Positions 1 through 9,065 of a stretch of DNA of 64,000 nt are shown here, piece by piece. Made by a program: the position numbers and the translations under genes. The notes beneath the pieces are model-generated. The model was given only the letters and a program-made list of their open reading frames with translations. It did not search any database and had not been told where the DNA came from. The stretch covers positions 1-64,000 of the forward strand of contig JANQNX010000006.1 of assembly GCA_028279365.1 (NCBI GenBank). The letters are read 5' to 3'. Origin of the DNA: Gammaproteobacteria bacterium (GTDB lineage Bacteria > Pseudomonadota > Gammaproteobacteria > Eutrophobiales > Eutrophobiaceae). How positions within the stretch are numbered: the stretch's first letter is position 1; each line of letters opens with the position of its first letter.

Positions 1-27
1 CCTCTGCTCACCTATATAGGTAAGTGA

Positions 28-372
28 TTACAAGCTGTAACGAACGAATGCCTGGACATCCTGAGTGCGGTTAGCAATATCATCGTTGCCTTTCACTGCA
101 TCGACATTCACCTTTGCATCGACTTTGCTCTGAATGTTTGAACGGTTACCGACGCTAGCCGCTGCTCTCACGGCATTGGTATCAACCGAACCGGCGACAG
201 CAGACTGAACCGAACTGCTACGCGCTTCACTGACTGAGATACCGTTGCTACTGACGCTAGCGACCGGGCTTGCTACCTGGTTATCGATGGCAGACTGGAT
301 GTTAGCGGCGAAAGCGAAACCTGCCATCATGCTAGCTGCGGCAATTGCAATAATAGTATTTTGTATTTTCAT
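28..372 (-). CDS. small secreted Ala/Ser/Val-rich protein of unknown function
   Basis: This encodes 114 residues with a clear signal peptide (MKIQNT, then a hydrophobic stretch ending AGFAFA). The mature part is low in complexity and contains imperfect repeats: IQSAIDNQV, VQSAVAGSV and IQSKVDAKV. Three ATG codons occur in a row. The TAGGAG ribosome-binding site at about 380-385 sits too close to the first, and its spacing of about 7 nt fits the third (370-372), which I use as the start. The protein has no cysteines and is probably exported to the periplasm or surface. It is the last gene before the window edge, so its downstream neighbours are unknown. I do not recognise the family. Confidence 0.7.
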   Translation of the reverse strand: MKIQNTIIAIAAASMMAGFAFAANIQSAIDNQVASPVASVSSNGISVSEARSSSVQSAVAGSVDTNAVRAAASVGNRSNIQSKVDAKVNVDAVKGNDDIANRTQDVQAFVRYSL

Positions 373-858
373 CATCATGCTCCTAAAAAGTTATCGTAAA
401 TTAAGTTAAGTATTTCATTGGAGGTAATTATGACGAGTTAGTTCTTAATAGCTATTTGTAATTATCAATCTCGCCGATTAAGAAAAACTATCAGCCTGCA
501 TTAATAAAGAAAAGGAAAGTGTATCGGGTATTGTAATAACAAAAGACATGCTAAGTTTTGTAATGCGTTAAAGAATGTTGCTTCTTCAATCTATTTAATC
601 AGACAGAAGGCTATTCAGATTTTGAATCGGCTTATTTTTTCTTCAAGATTTAAAACTACTGGCTTTATCTCTATACCATTAATTGAGTAGATGAGATTAA
701 TTGTAATAAATATTTAAAAAAAATTCATAATCAAAAAAGCTCGATCATTTTTTGCTTGTGCGAATTTATTTTTAACATTTGAAACAGAATAGAAGCGCAG
801 AATATCTATTTGGTGTTTTTGATTTATGAAATAACTATCAAGCATTCAACGTAAATGA
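373..858. other. AT-rich intergenic stretch without a recognisable gene
   Basis: About 490 bases with stops in all frames and very high A+T. Apart from the TAGGAG ribosome-binding site of the gene at 28-372, I see no convincing hairpin terminator, no RNA-gene signature and no well-spaced sigma70 promoter. It must hold the promoter of the small secreted protein and the 3' end of the transcript from 859-1848. Composition resembles the rest of the 0-3.6 kb accessory block. Confidence 0.5.
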
Positions 859-1848
859 TTATCTTCTCACATATTTATAGCGATACTCCGAGATTTCATC
901 TTTAGTGATATTGTGACCTGTTTCAGGATTAGGAACAGTTGTTTTTTTGATCTCTTTAACATAAAAAGGCAACAGACTTTTTTCTTCAGTAATAATTTCA
1001 AGGCTGTAATCTATTTTCATACCAATATTCGACAATGCTTTTATCGTAGTTTCATCTTCAACACCCATATTTCTCATCATCTGTTCCAATATCGGTTGCG
1101 TTGCATTTTCATCAACAGCTGAAAAGAAACTCAGTTTCACACAAGCCTTATTACTATCTAAATTATCACAGGGCACTCGCTCCAAGAATTCATAGCTGCC
1201 TTTATTAGGCACTTCCAGATTACCTAGCATGGGTATTGCCCTAGTGAACTCGACCTCATAGGTATAACCTTGCTCCAATTCCGCTCCAATCCATTGCCCG
1301 ACATCTCGATTCCATTCATTATCAATCTGCATCAATAATTGTTCTTTTGAGAAAATAGAATTAACAAACTGCTGTATTTTTGTTAGTTCTTCTTCAGGTG
1401 CATCATCAAAAAAAGCCAGCATCTCTTTTTTGATTTTTTTCTGAAACTTATCAAACTTTGTAATCTCAATTAAGTAACCTTCCTGATCAATAATGTACGA
1501 GGGCGATATACCCATCAACTCCTGAATAAATTGCTGCATTTTATTATTTAAAACAGAACCAGTCGTATCATAGAAATCAAAATGAATTTCATCAAAAACA
1601 ATTTCAAGACCTTTTTGATGTTTTTTTGTTCTTAACAGATAAGCACCATTCATAGTGATTATGCTATCTTCTTTGCCCGTCATACTTTTTGTTTCAACAC
1701 GCTTGTATTTTACTTCAGCGGAAATATCAGGGTGCCAGCCGTAACTTAATTGTGTGATGTCACCTTGACTCTCCACGAGCTTATCAGTATTAGCGAAAAG
1801 ATTCGAAGAAAGAAGAATATATAGTATTAAACAACTTATTCGTTTCAT
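859..1848 (-). CDS. exported protein of unknown family
   Basis: This encodes 329 residues starting MKRISCLILYILLSSNLFA, a typical Sec signal peptide; cleavage is probably after LFA. AAGGAATTGTC in front of the ATG is a good ribosome-binding site. The mature protein is mixed alpha/beta, rich in Lys and Glu, with short beta-type stretches and a single cysteine pair (PCDNLDSNKAC) that could form a disulfide. It is soluble, without a lipobox or a second membrane segment, so a periplasmic location is likely. I do not recognise the fold. It stands alone between two non-coding stretches. Confidence 0.75.
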   Translation of the reverse strand: MKRISCLILYILLSSNLFANTDKLVESQGDITQLSYGWHPDISAEVKYKRVETKSMTGKEDSIITMNGAYLLRTKKHQKGLEIVFDEIHFDFYDTTGSVLNNKMQQFIQELMGISPSYIIDQEGYLIEITKFDKFQKKIKKEMLAFFDDAPEEELTKIQQFVNSIFSKEQLLMQIDNEWNRDVGQWIGAELEQGYTYEVEFTRAIPMLGNLEVPNKGSYEFLERVPCDNLDSNKACVKLSFFSAVDENATQPILEQMMRNMGVEDETTIKALSNIGMKIDYSLEIITEEKSLLPFYVKEIKKTTVPNPETGHNITKDEISEYRYKYVRR

Positions 1849-1957
1849 GACAATTCCTTTATTAGATAAATCTGCTCTGAGACTATAGTTTTTATTCTTT
1901 TTTTAAGAAATACAAACCGACACTATAGGAAACCGAAAAATTAATACTCCACTATTG

Positions 1958-2428
1958 TTAGGCACGTTTGGTTAACAGCCAATAAGATATACCCAAAGCA
2001 AATACCACTGCCGCTGTGCCGTATATATAAGGTGGTGTTACTTTTTCAAAGTCAAAAATAATGACTTTCCTGGCAATCGCCATCAATGCCGTCGCAAGCA
2101 CCAGTCTGACCGGAATAACATCCGTACTAAGATACATACTGATGTTGATAAAAATTTCTATCGCTATCAATACTGCCAGAAAAGCACCGAAGGTCGCCAA
2201 AATATCGTTAATCTGAAGTAATAAATATGGAGGCGATGCCAAGCGTTGATATAAAACATATATCACATCGCCTATCCCCCAAACGATGACTAATACCATC
2301 AGGATTGCAAGTATCTTGACTGCAACCCGGATTATTCGGTGTAAAAATCGAATGGTCGGATCTTCGTGTTCTAAATGAAGATCATGTCCCGGTTCATGTT
2401 CGCTATTTAACTGTTTATCGTCTTCCAT
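1958..2428 (-). CDS. PsiE-family (phosphate-starvation-inducible E) membrane protein
   Basis: This encodes 156 residues. An acidic, His-rich N-terminal tail of about 35 residues precedes four membrane segments, with the family hallmark IARKVIIFDFEKV between the third and fourth helices. That motif and the size match the PsiE family, whose members are small four-helix inner-membrane proteins of unknown mechanism. In E. coli psiE responds to phosphate starvation and cAMP-CRP. I see no Pho box here, so the regulation is not evident. The ribosome-binding site is weak (GAGCAGCC). The gene appears monocistronic. Confidence 0.8.
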   Translation of the reverse strand: MEDDKQLNSEHEPGHDLHLEHEDPTIRFLHRIIRVAVKILAILMVLVIVWGIGDVIYVLYQRLASPPYLLLQINDILATFGAFLAVLIAIEIFINISMYLSTDVIPVRLVLATALMAIARKVIIFDFEKVTPPYIYGTAAVVFALGISYWLLTKRA

Positions 2429-2491
2429 ATTTGGCTGCTCATCATGATATATCTATGAAATAACTGACTATTACTTTGAGATTTTATATTG

Positions 2492-2509
2492 AAGGGATCG
2501 GGCCCTTTT
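2492..2509. terminator. weak candidate stem-loop between psiE-family gene and the PEP-CTERM-like gene
   Basis: AAGGG and CCCTT pair around a 6-nt loop, followed on the plus strand by TTTT. The 5-bp stem is short. It lies about 210 bp downstream of the minus-strand gene ending at 2721 and just upstream of the psiE-family gene, so it could end the former's transcript, but this is only a weak candidate. Confidence 0.25.
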
Positions 2510-2720
2510 AATTCCTTAACTCAGTCAAACCTTAACGGTCAATTTTGTTATGGCATTTAGCAAATGGCCTGACTGTAAACTTAAGAGTTTAAAGCCAGTG
2601 TAATTATCACCGTCTTTTTATTAATATAACTTTTTAATTTCGAAAACTAAATTTAACGATAATGTTTTCGATTAGCATTGTAGAAATCCCACTGGCAATT
2701 AATTAAAAAATTATTATTCT

Positions 2721-3560
2721 TTATGCTTTAACAAATCCCACACGACTGGCTAAAACAAACAGTGAAGACAAAAATAGCACGAAAGGTAGTGGAATTGGCA
2801 CAACAGTCAATGTAACCCCTCCGCCAGAGTCGCTGCCGCCAGTTGTCGTAAGGTTAATTACTCCGTCCAATGTAATAGGCTCACCATTATTACCATTGAT
2901 TCCACCAGTCGCAGACAGCGTTATGCTGTTAGCGGTGTTAATTTCACTAACAACTTGTATCTCACCCGGTCCACCATCAATACCTCCGATACTGATACCA
3001 CCTATTGAACCGACTGAATTTAGATTAATCGTAGAACCAGAGCCAACTGGTGTAACGACTACATTACCTGTATTACTGCCATTGGAAATGGTTAATTCTG
3101 CAGGTAGTCTATCTGTAGTAGATGATCGTAAATTTCCTCCCCTAAGTGCCAACGTATCAGATACATTGATCTCACTATCTGATAGAAATGATATTAGGCC
3201 ATTAGATTCAATAGTCAGGTTACCATTGTTCGCTACTACGAAATTCCCACCAATTGCAACATCACCCGGCGCACTGATTCCCAATGTACCCGTCCAATTG
3301 ATATCACCAAAGATGGAAATATTGGATGTCGATGTTAGCCAGATTGTGTCTTCATAACCGTTACGGTTGAAATCAAGAGTAACGCCACTAGCGATATCAA
3401 TATCGGTAAAATTGAAGATGCCATCAACGGGCGGTAACAAGGTTGTACTTGTGGTGGGGATAAAGCTGCCGTCAGTGCCATCTGAGATTATGGTTAACGC
3501 GATAACTTCTGAACTAAATAAAACAAATAAACTAAAAACAATACAGAACAGTTTTTTCAT
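2721..3560 (-). CDS. exported filamentous-haemagglutinin-like protein with PEP-CTERM-like C-terminal anchor
   Basis: This encodes 279 residues. A signal peptide (MKKLFCIVFSLFVLFSSEVI) is followed by a Gly/Asn/Thr/Ser-rich beta-helix-like body with repeating phrases such as LTIESNG, ISIGG and NITINLT-like runs. At the C-terminus VPIPLPFVLFLSSLFVLA is followed by a short tail. The VPxP-hydrophobic-tail layout resembles PEP-CTERM/VPLPA sorting signals, although the final basic cluster is weak (one Arg, one Lys). The start is ATG 3558-3560: TAGGAAGAACA lies directly upstream, while an in-frame codon at 3576-3578 has no such site. It is probably surface or outer-membrane attached. No exosortase is in the window. 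Confidence 0.7.
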   Translation of the reverse strand: MKKLFCIVFSLFVLFSSEVIALTIISDGTDGSFIPTTSTTLLPPVDGIFNFTDIDIASGVTLDFNRNGYEDTIWLTSTSNISIFGDINWTGTLGISAPGDVAIGGNFVVANNGNLTIESNGLISFLSDSEINVSDTLALRGGNLRSSTTDRLPAELTISNGSNTGNVVVTPVGSGSTINLNSVGSIGGISIGGIDGGPGEIQVVSEINTANSITLSATGGINGNNGEPITLDGVINLTTTGGSDSGGGVTLTVVPIPLPFVLFLSSLFVLASRVGFVKA

Positions 3561-3681
3561 TGTTCTTCCTAAACGCATACTTATAGAGAATTAACTTAAC
3601 AAAACAATATGAAATAGCAATAACAATAAGCGCATACTTTTGCATACGTTTATATATAATTTAATTTAGAATAATTTGCAG

Positions 3682-4662
3682 CTATTCCTCCAACTCAATA
3701 GGGCTCTCAAAACCCGGTGGCTTTATCGCTAATACTGAGCACTCGATCTGGTTTAATATCGTTTCTGCTGTGTTACCAATCAGCAAGCCATGTATTCCGG
3801 TACGTGCTACCGTTCCCATAACCACCAGGTCGGCATTAATGCGTTTAACCAAAGCGGGGATCTCTTTACGTGCCCAGCCCTTTACTAAATGTATCTTCGG
3901 TTTAATGTAGTCGATTGAATCCTGTTCAAATTGACTAAAGATATTTTTCATCAACTTATCCAGACTTGCTTCACGTTGCAGTCGGATTTGTTCAACATAA
4001 TCCGTGACATTCTGTTCCGGCATATCCAGAAATGCGCCACGCATTGCCGACTCACCTAACGCGTGCCATACATGTACAACATGTAGCTCGGCAAAATCAG
4101 ATAGTGCAAGTGAGCATGCCATATTAATAGTTTGTTGATTCAAACTGCTCTGTGATGCTTTCTTTTCCGGTGTAAGCACATCATCGACATCGACTGCGGC
4201 GAGAATACGTTGATAATTATTTTTCTCCTGCGATTTAATAATCCAGACCGGACACGGACACTTGCGAAACAAATGCATATCATCACTACTAAAAAACTGA
4301 TTCAACCAATCCGGCGCTTCCGGCGACTTGATGACCAGGTCATGATTTTCCTTTAAAACTTGGCGAATTACTGCGAGAAAGGTCAAGCCGGTTAAGACTC
4401 GGGTTTCGATTCTATCGTTTTTGTTATACGGCTTGATTAAATTTTCAAGCGCCTCTTTGTGATAGTCGATCATGGCTTGCTGCAAGGCGTCAGAAGATAA
4501 AGTCCCTTCAATAATTTGCAGGTGCGCAGGAATCTGCTCGGTGACGGCAACGACAGTCAAACGAGCCTGATTATTTTCAGCTAATGTCACCGCACGTTGG
4601 ATTAATTGTTGATTGTCTGCTTCATGATCAATGACGCATAGAATATTCATGAATTGTTTCAT
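3682..4662 (-). CDS. tandem universal stress protein, UspE-like
   Basis: This encodes 326 residues made of two Usp (Rossmann-like) domains, about 1-145 and 155-320. The second ends in the ATP-binding signature GTVARTGIHGLLIGNT plus the AETIL and SVLAIKPPGF strands, very like E. coli UspE; the first domain has a degenerate loop, as in UspE. I place the start at ATG 4660-4662 because GTAGGAGTG lies about 10 nt upstream. An in-frame TTG at 4699-4701 has no such support. It is the last gene of the ATPase-antiporter-Usp operon and probably helps survival under energy or oxygen limitation. Confidence 0.9.
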   Translation of the reverse strand: MKQFMNILCVIDHEADNQQLIQRAVTLAENNQARLTVVAVTEQIPAHLQIIEGTLSSDALQQAMIDYHKEALENLIKPYNKNDRIETRVLTGLTFLAVIRQVLKENHDLVIKSPEAPDWLNQFFSSDDMHLFRKCPCPVWIIKSQEKNNYQRILAAVDVDDVLTPEKKASQSSLNQQTINMACSLALSDFAELHVVHVWHALGESAMRGAFLDMPEQNVTDYVEQIRLQREASLDKLMKNIFSQFEQDSIDYIKPKIHLVKGWARKEIPALVKRINADLVVMGTVARTGIHGLLIGNTAETILNQIECSVLAIKPPGFESPIELEE

Positions 4663-4701
4663 GTTGTTATCACTCCTACGACTAAAAATTGGTTTATCCA
4701 A

Positions 4702-6339
4702 CTACGCATTTGCACTGACCGATAGGTGTAATGCCGCTTCGCGTGCAGCATCGGAAAAAGGCTCAAGCACCAAATCCGCGCCGGCCTGTTTCAGCCTCGT
4801 AATGTCACGAGAATCATGCGCAGCAACGGCAATCTGTCCTTGATAGCCAAGACTTTTTAATGTGTTGATTAAGACCTGACTCACATGATAATCCCTGGTG
4901 GTACTCACGACCCAAGCGGTACGACTTAATGGAAGCGACGCAATGAATTCAGGATCTTCGGCATCACCATACAGAACGGGTTCACCTGTTACATCTCCCT
5001 CATGCACTAGTTCAGGATTAAAGTCGACACAAATCACATGTCGATTGCGTTCACGTAAGGCTTGCACAATACCCATACCATAACGTCCTAAACCAAACAC
5101 AATGACTTTTGTAGAGTTGTCACCTACAACCTTATCCATCTCAAACTTATTCGTTTTATTTTTTCGATCAAATATCGTCAACCACGGAGCAAGGAACTCA
5201 TACAAAGGATGTGAATAAAGGATCATATACGTTGACGCACTGATGGTAATCAGCCCCACTAACGTAATTAAGCCCATCGTCTCCGCATTAATATGACCAA
5301 GACTCAAGCCTAACGCACCGAGGATCAAGGAAAACTCGCTGATCTGTGCCACGGTCAACCCCGCCAGAAAACCAGTCCGTTTGGTATAACCCAATGAACT
5401 CATGATAGCCATAACGATTAGTGGATTACCTATCAACACAAACAACGACAAGATGATCGATTCAAAGATTTGACTACCAAGTAAACCGAGATCCAGATGC
5501 GCACCAAGGTCGAGAAAGAAAAACAACAATAGGAAATCACGCAAACTCACGAGACGCGCGCCTAGTACATCGCGATAAGGTGTTGATGCTAATGACACGC
5601 CGGCAAGAAAAGCGCCGACTTCCTTACTAAAACCGAGCATCACACCAAGTGCCGCCAATGACACTGCCCAGGCAATACCGAACAACACCAGTAATTCATG
5701 CGAACGTGAGATTAAACGCAATAAACCCGGTAAGACAAAACGCATGGCTAAACCAACGACAACCAGAAAGGCAATACCTTTAGCCAGAATACCGAGTACT
5801 TCATAAGTCGCAGACGGCCCGCTTGCCGTTGCCAATGCGTTAAGACCGATCATCGCGAGTACCACGACCAAATCTTGTACGATCAAAAAGCCTAATGCGA
5901 TACGTCCATGTAAACTGTCGACTTCACGTTTATCCGATAAAAGCTTAACGATAATGATCGTGCTGGAAAACGTTAACGCCACCGCAACATAAAGCGCAGT
6001 AATCGGCTCCATGCCCAACGCAATCCCGATAAAGTAACCGACAATACTGGTAAACGCGACTTGACCGAGGCCGGTTGCCAGTGCCACCGGCCCCATAGTA
6101 CGAATAATATGCAGATCCAGTTTTAAACCGACAACAAACAATAAAATAGTAATACCTAGTTTAGCCAGCAGGTCTATCTGGTCGTCAGCACTGACCCAAC
6201 CTAATACTGAAGGACCGACGATAATACCAACAGCAATAAATGCGACGATTAAGGGTTGTCGTAAACGTATTCCGATTGATGAAATAACAACCGATAATAA
6301 CAATAAGACAGCCAGTTCAGTAAAGATGTCCGGGAACAT
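4702..6339 (-). CDS. CPA2-family cation:proton antiporter with TrkA-N domain (YbaL/KefB-like)
   Basis: This encodes 545 residues. About twelve to thirteen membrane segments (residues 5-385) carry the CPA2 hallmarks GPSVLGWV, FVVGLKLDL and ALTFSSTIIIVKLLSD. A cytosolic Rossmann domain follows (VIVFGLGRYGMGIVQAL, GxGxxG, then an acidic strand end CVDFNPE), typical of TrkA-N/KTN gating by NAD(H). The likely role is K+ or Na+ exchange for protons across the inner membrane, controlled by redox state. The KTN domain is followed by only a few residues, so no TrkA-C domain is present. It starts 2 bp after the P-type ATPase gene, and the downstream usp start is 40 bp away, consistent with one transcript. 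Confidence 0.9.
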   Translation of the reverse strand: MFPDIFTELAVLLLLSVVISSIGIRLRQPLIVAFIAVGIIVGPSVLGWVSADDQIDLLAKLGITILLFVVGLKLDLHIIRTMGPVALATGLGQVAFTSIVGYFIGIALGMEPITALYVAVALTFSSTIIIVKLLSDKREVDSLHGRIALGFLIVQDLVVVLAMIGLNALATASGPSATYEVLGILAKGIAFLVVVGLAMRFVLPGLLRLISRSHELLVLFGIAWAVSLAALGVMLGFSKEVGAFLAGVSLASTPYRDVLGARLVSLRDFLLLFFFLDLGAHLDLGLLGSQIFESIILSLFVLIGNPLIVMAIMSSLGYTKRTGFLAGLTVAQISEFSLILGALGLSLGHINAETMGLITLVGLITISASTYMILYSHPLYEFLAPWLTIFDRKNKTNKFEMDKVVGDNSTKVIVFGLGRYGMGIVQALRERNRHVICVDFNPELVHEGDVTGEPVLYGDAEDPEFIASLPLSRTAWVVSTTRDYHVSQVLINTLKSLGYQGQIAVAAHDSRDITRLKQAGADLVLEPFSDAAREAALHLSVSANA

Positions 6340-6341
6340 GG

Positions 6342-9065
6342 CTAGGCCTGTACCTTGCGTTCATACAAACGACGAAACCATTTCTCAATACCAACGCAGA
6401 TATAGATGATTAACGCGCAAGCGATCACCAGCATCCAATCAAACATTTCCAGTGGACTGGTACCAAACAACTTATTCATCACAGCTGCGTGGGTAAAAAA
6501 GACCTGCAACAAGGTCATACAGGCAACACCGAACAATAACCAATGATTAGAGAACACGCCTAACTTAAACATTGAGTAGCGTAAGGAGCGGCAATGAAAT
6601 AGATAAAACATCTCACCAAAGACGAACATATTGACGGCAAAAGTTCGCGCTGTCTCTAAATCCTTATTATGCGCCACTGCCCATTCAAACAGACCATAGG
6701 CGCCAGCCAATAGTAAGAAACTAACAATACCGATTCGTATCAACAGTTCCCTGGTTAATACTGATGCCTTCGGATCGCGCGGTGGGCGCGACATGATGCC
6801 CGGCTCTTTACCTTCAAACGCCAACATCATACCTAGCAATAATGCAGTAGTCATGTTGATCCAGAGAATCTGTACCGGTGTGATCGGTAAAGTCAAACCA
6901 AGGAAGATCGCGATCAGGATAACCAGGCCTTCACCAATATTGGTAGGCAAGGTCCAGGTGATAAATTTCACCAGGTTATCAAATACTGTTCGACCTTCTT
7001 CAATCGCCGCTTCTATCGTCGCAAAGTTATCATCGATCAGGATCATATCCGCCGCCTCCTTTGCCACTTCGGTTCCACCTTCTCCCATCGCGACACCAAT
7101 ATCGGCCTGTTTCAATGCGGGTGCATCATTGACACCATCGCCGGTCATCGCGACAACATGATCGTTCTTCTGCAATGCCTCCACCAAACGTAATTTTTGT
7201 TCCGGTGTCACGCGAGCAAACACAGCACTACGTTGTACAACCTTGACTAACTCACTGTCGGATAGTTGAGGTAATTCATTACCTCCAATAGCAAAATCTT
7301 TTGCTTCTTTTTCACTGTTGTTGCCAATACCAATATTACGCGCAATGGCAGCGGCGGTAGAAACATGATCACCGGTGATCATCTTGACTTGAATACCTGC
7401 GCTCTGACAAACACGAACTGCGTTCATCGCTTCATCGCGCGGCGGATCCATCATCGCCTGCAGACCGATAAAGCTGAGATTTTGATCAATATCCTGATGT
7501 TTGACTGTTTGGCTGTCAGCAGGCATGACTTTTTTTGCGAAGGCTAAGACACGCAAACCTTTATTGGCCATTGATTCCATCTCACGATAAACACGATCTT
7601 TATCCAATGGCACGAGCTGAAGATTTTCGTCATACCTATCCTGACAACAGGCCAATACCTTTTCGACTGATCCTTTTAAATACATTACCTTTTCCTGGCC
7701 GGACGACAGGTCATGCAAGGTCGCCATGTATTGATGTTGTGATTCAAATGGCAATACATCCACTCGCGGTAACTCACTTGTCAGCGTTTCTTCCAAGATA
7801 CCAACCTTGTTAGCGGCAGTAATCAACGCGACCTCGGTCGGATCGCCTTCAATACTCCATTGCCCGTCATTGGCAATCAAGCGTGAATCATTACATAACA
7901 GACCTGCTGTTAAGCACTCTTTTAAAAGCGGGTGTGATTCAATTTGAATAACCGAATCATTTAAACGCACATCGCCTTCAGGCGCATAACCCGTGCCAGT
8001 AAATTGATAGTTTTTATCGCCGCTAAATACCTGCATAACCGTCATTTGATTCTTGGTTAAGGTGCCGGTTTTATCCGAACAAACGACCGTCGTACTTCCG
8101 AGCGTTTCTACTGCCGGCATTTTGCGGATGATCGCATGTCGCGTTGCCATCTTGCTGACACCAATCGCTAACATGATTGTCATTGCCGCGGGCAAGCCTT
8201 CAGGAATCGCACCGACAGCGAGCGCTACCGCCGCCATAAACGTATCCAGCAATGATTCACCATGTAACCAACCGGCAATAAAGGTTAAAACAGACAAACC
8301 GAGGATCACCCACAACAACACTTTACTGAAGTGGGTAATTTTTCTTGTTAATGGTGTTGCTAACGATGCGGCCGAGGCAATTAAGGTATTAATACGACCT
8401 ATTTCAGTATTGTCACCGATGGCAACAACCACACCAGTGCCGGTGCCATAAGTCACTAATGTCGAGGAGTACATCATATTACTTCGCTCGGCCAACAAGG
8501 TTTGTGCTTCCAACTGCTGTTCTCTTTTCTGAACCGGTACGGACTCACCCGTTAATGCCGACTCATCGATTTGTAATTCACGCGAATTGATCAGGCGCAG
8601 ATCGGCTGGCACTTTATCACCCGATTGCAACAACACCAGATCGCCTGGCACCAGGTCTGAGGCTGCAATAGTGCTTTTTTTACCATCACGTAACACAGTG
8701 GCAGAACCTTCCATAGAACGCGCCAATGCTTCGATAGCCTTTAATGCTTTGGACTCTTGTATAAAACCGATTATGGCATTCACCAGTACCACGCCAAAGA
8801 TAACGCCGCTGTCCACCCATTCTTTCAATAACAAGGTGATCAAGCTTGCCGCTAACAGGATATAGATCAACGGTTGATGAAACTGTAACAGAAACATCAA
8901 CAGCGGACCTTTGCTCTTCTGCGGAGTAATACGGTTAGCACCATACTGCTCTTGCCTTTCAACAACGTCACTTGCAGTTAATCCTTTATTGATATCTGAC
9001 TCGAGCACAGTCACGACATCAGTAAAAGAAAGATCGTGCCAGCTTTCTGCTAACCTTCTATCCAT
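6342..9065 (-). CDS. P-type cation-transporting ATPase, class IIA/CtpF-like
   Basis: This encodes 907 residues: an N-terminal cation-ATPase domain (residues ~1-70), the actuator TGES loop (ALTGESVPV), phosphorylation motif DKTGTLTKNQM, KGSVEKVL in the nucleotide domain, the hinge MTGDGVNDAPALK, and about ten helices. TM4 has the PEGLP motif of Ca2+ pumps. TM6 reads WINMTTALLLG, where SERCA has NxxTD, so the Asp of the Ca2+ site is Ala; this matches CtpF-like pumps, and the ion is uncertain. The start is ATG 9063-9065 with AAGGAAG 6 nt upstream; an in-frame TTG at 9084-9086 is rejected. It is first in an operon with the antiporter and Usp. Confidence 0.9.
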   Translation of the reverse strand: MDRRLAESWHDLSFTDVVTVLESDINKGLTASDVVERQEQYGANRITPQKSKGPLLMFLLQFHQPLIYILLAASLITLLLKEWVDSGVIFGVVLVNAIIGFIQESKALKAIEALARSMEGSATVLRDGKKSTIAASDLVPGDLVLLQSGDKVPADLRLINSRELQIDESALTGESVPVQKREQQLEAQTLLAERSNMMYSSTLVTYGTGTGVVVAIGDNTEIGRINTLIASAASLATPLTRKITHFSKVLLWVILGLSVLTFIAGWLHGESLLDTFMAAVALAVGAIPEGLPAAMTIMLAIGVSKMATRHAIIRKMPAVETLGSTTVVCSDKTGTLTKNQMTVMQVFSGDKNYQFTGTGYAPEGDVRLNDSVIQIESHPLLKECLTAGLLCNDSRLIANDGQWSIEGDPTEVALITAANKVGILEETLTSELPRVDVLPFESQHQYMATLHDLSSGQEKVMYLKGSVEKVLACCQDRYDENLQLVPLDKDRVYREMESMANKGLRVLAFAKKVMPADSQTVKHQDIDQNLSFIGLQAMMDPPRDEAMNAVRVCQSAGIQVKMITGDHVSTAAAIARNIGIGNNSEKEAKDFAIGGNELPQLSDSELVKVVQRSAVFARVTPEQKLRLVEALQKNDHVVAMTGDGVNDAPALKQADIGVAMGEGGTEVAKEAADMILIDDNFATIEAAIEEGRTVFDNLVKFITWTLPTNIGEGLVILIAIFLGLTLPITPVQILWINMTTALLLGMMLAFEGKEPGIMSRPPRDPKASVLTRELLIRIGIVSFLLLAGAYGLFEWAVAHNKDLETARTFAVNMFVFGEMFYLFHCRSLRYSMFKLGVFSNHWLLFGVACMTLLQVFFTHAAVMNKLFGTSPLEMFDWMLVIACALIIYICVGIEKWFRRLYERKVQA

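Noticed and set aside
2896..3357. Plus-strand open frame opposite the PEP-CTERM-like gene
   Set aside because: It is a Pro/Ile/Leu-rich product with no start signal, on the strand opposite a gene with a signal peptide and a good ribosome-binding site.
4663..4701. Longer usp start at TTG 4699-4701
   Set aside because: An ATG at 4660-4662 has a proper ribosome-binding site and begins the Usp fold closely; the upstream extension would be non-conserved.
6793..8865. Several plus-strand open frames within the P-type ATPase gene
   Set aside because: All are antisense to a fully conserved ATPase sequence and lack ribosome-binding sites or recognisable domains.
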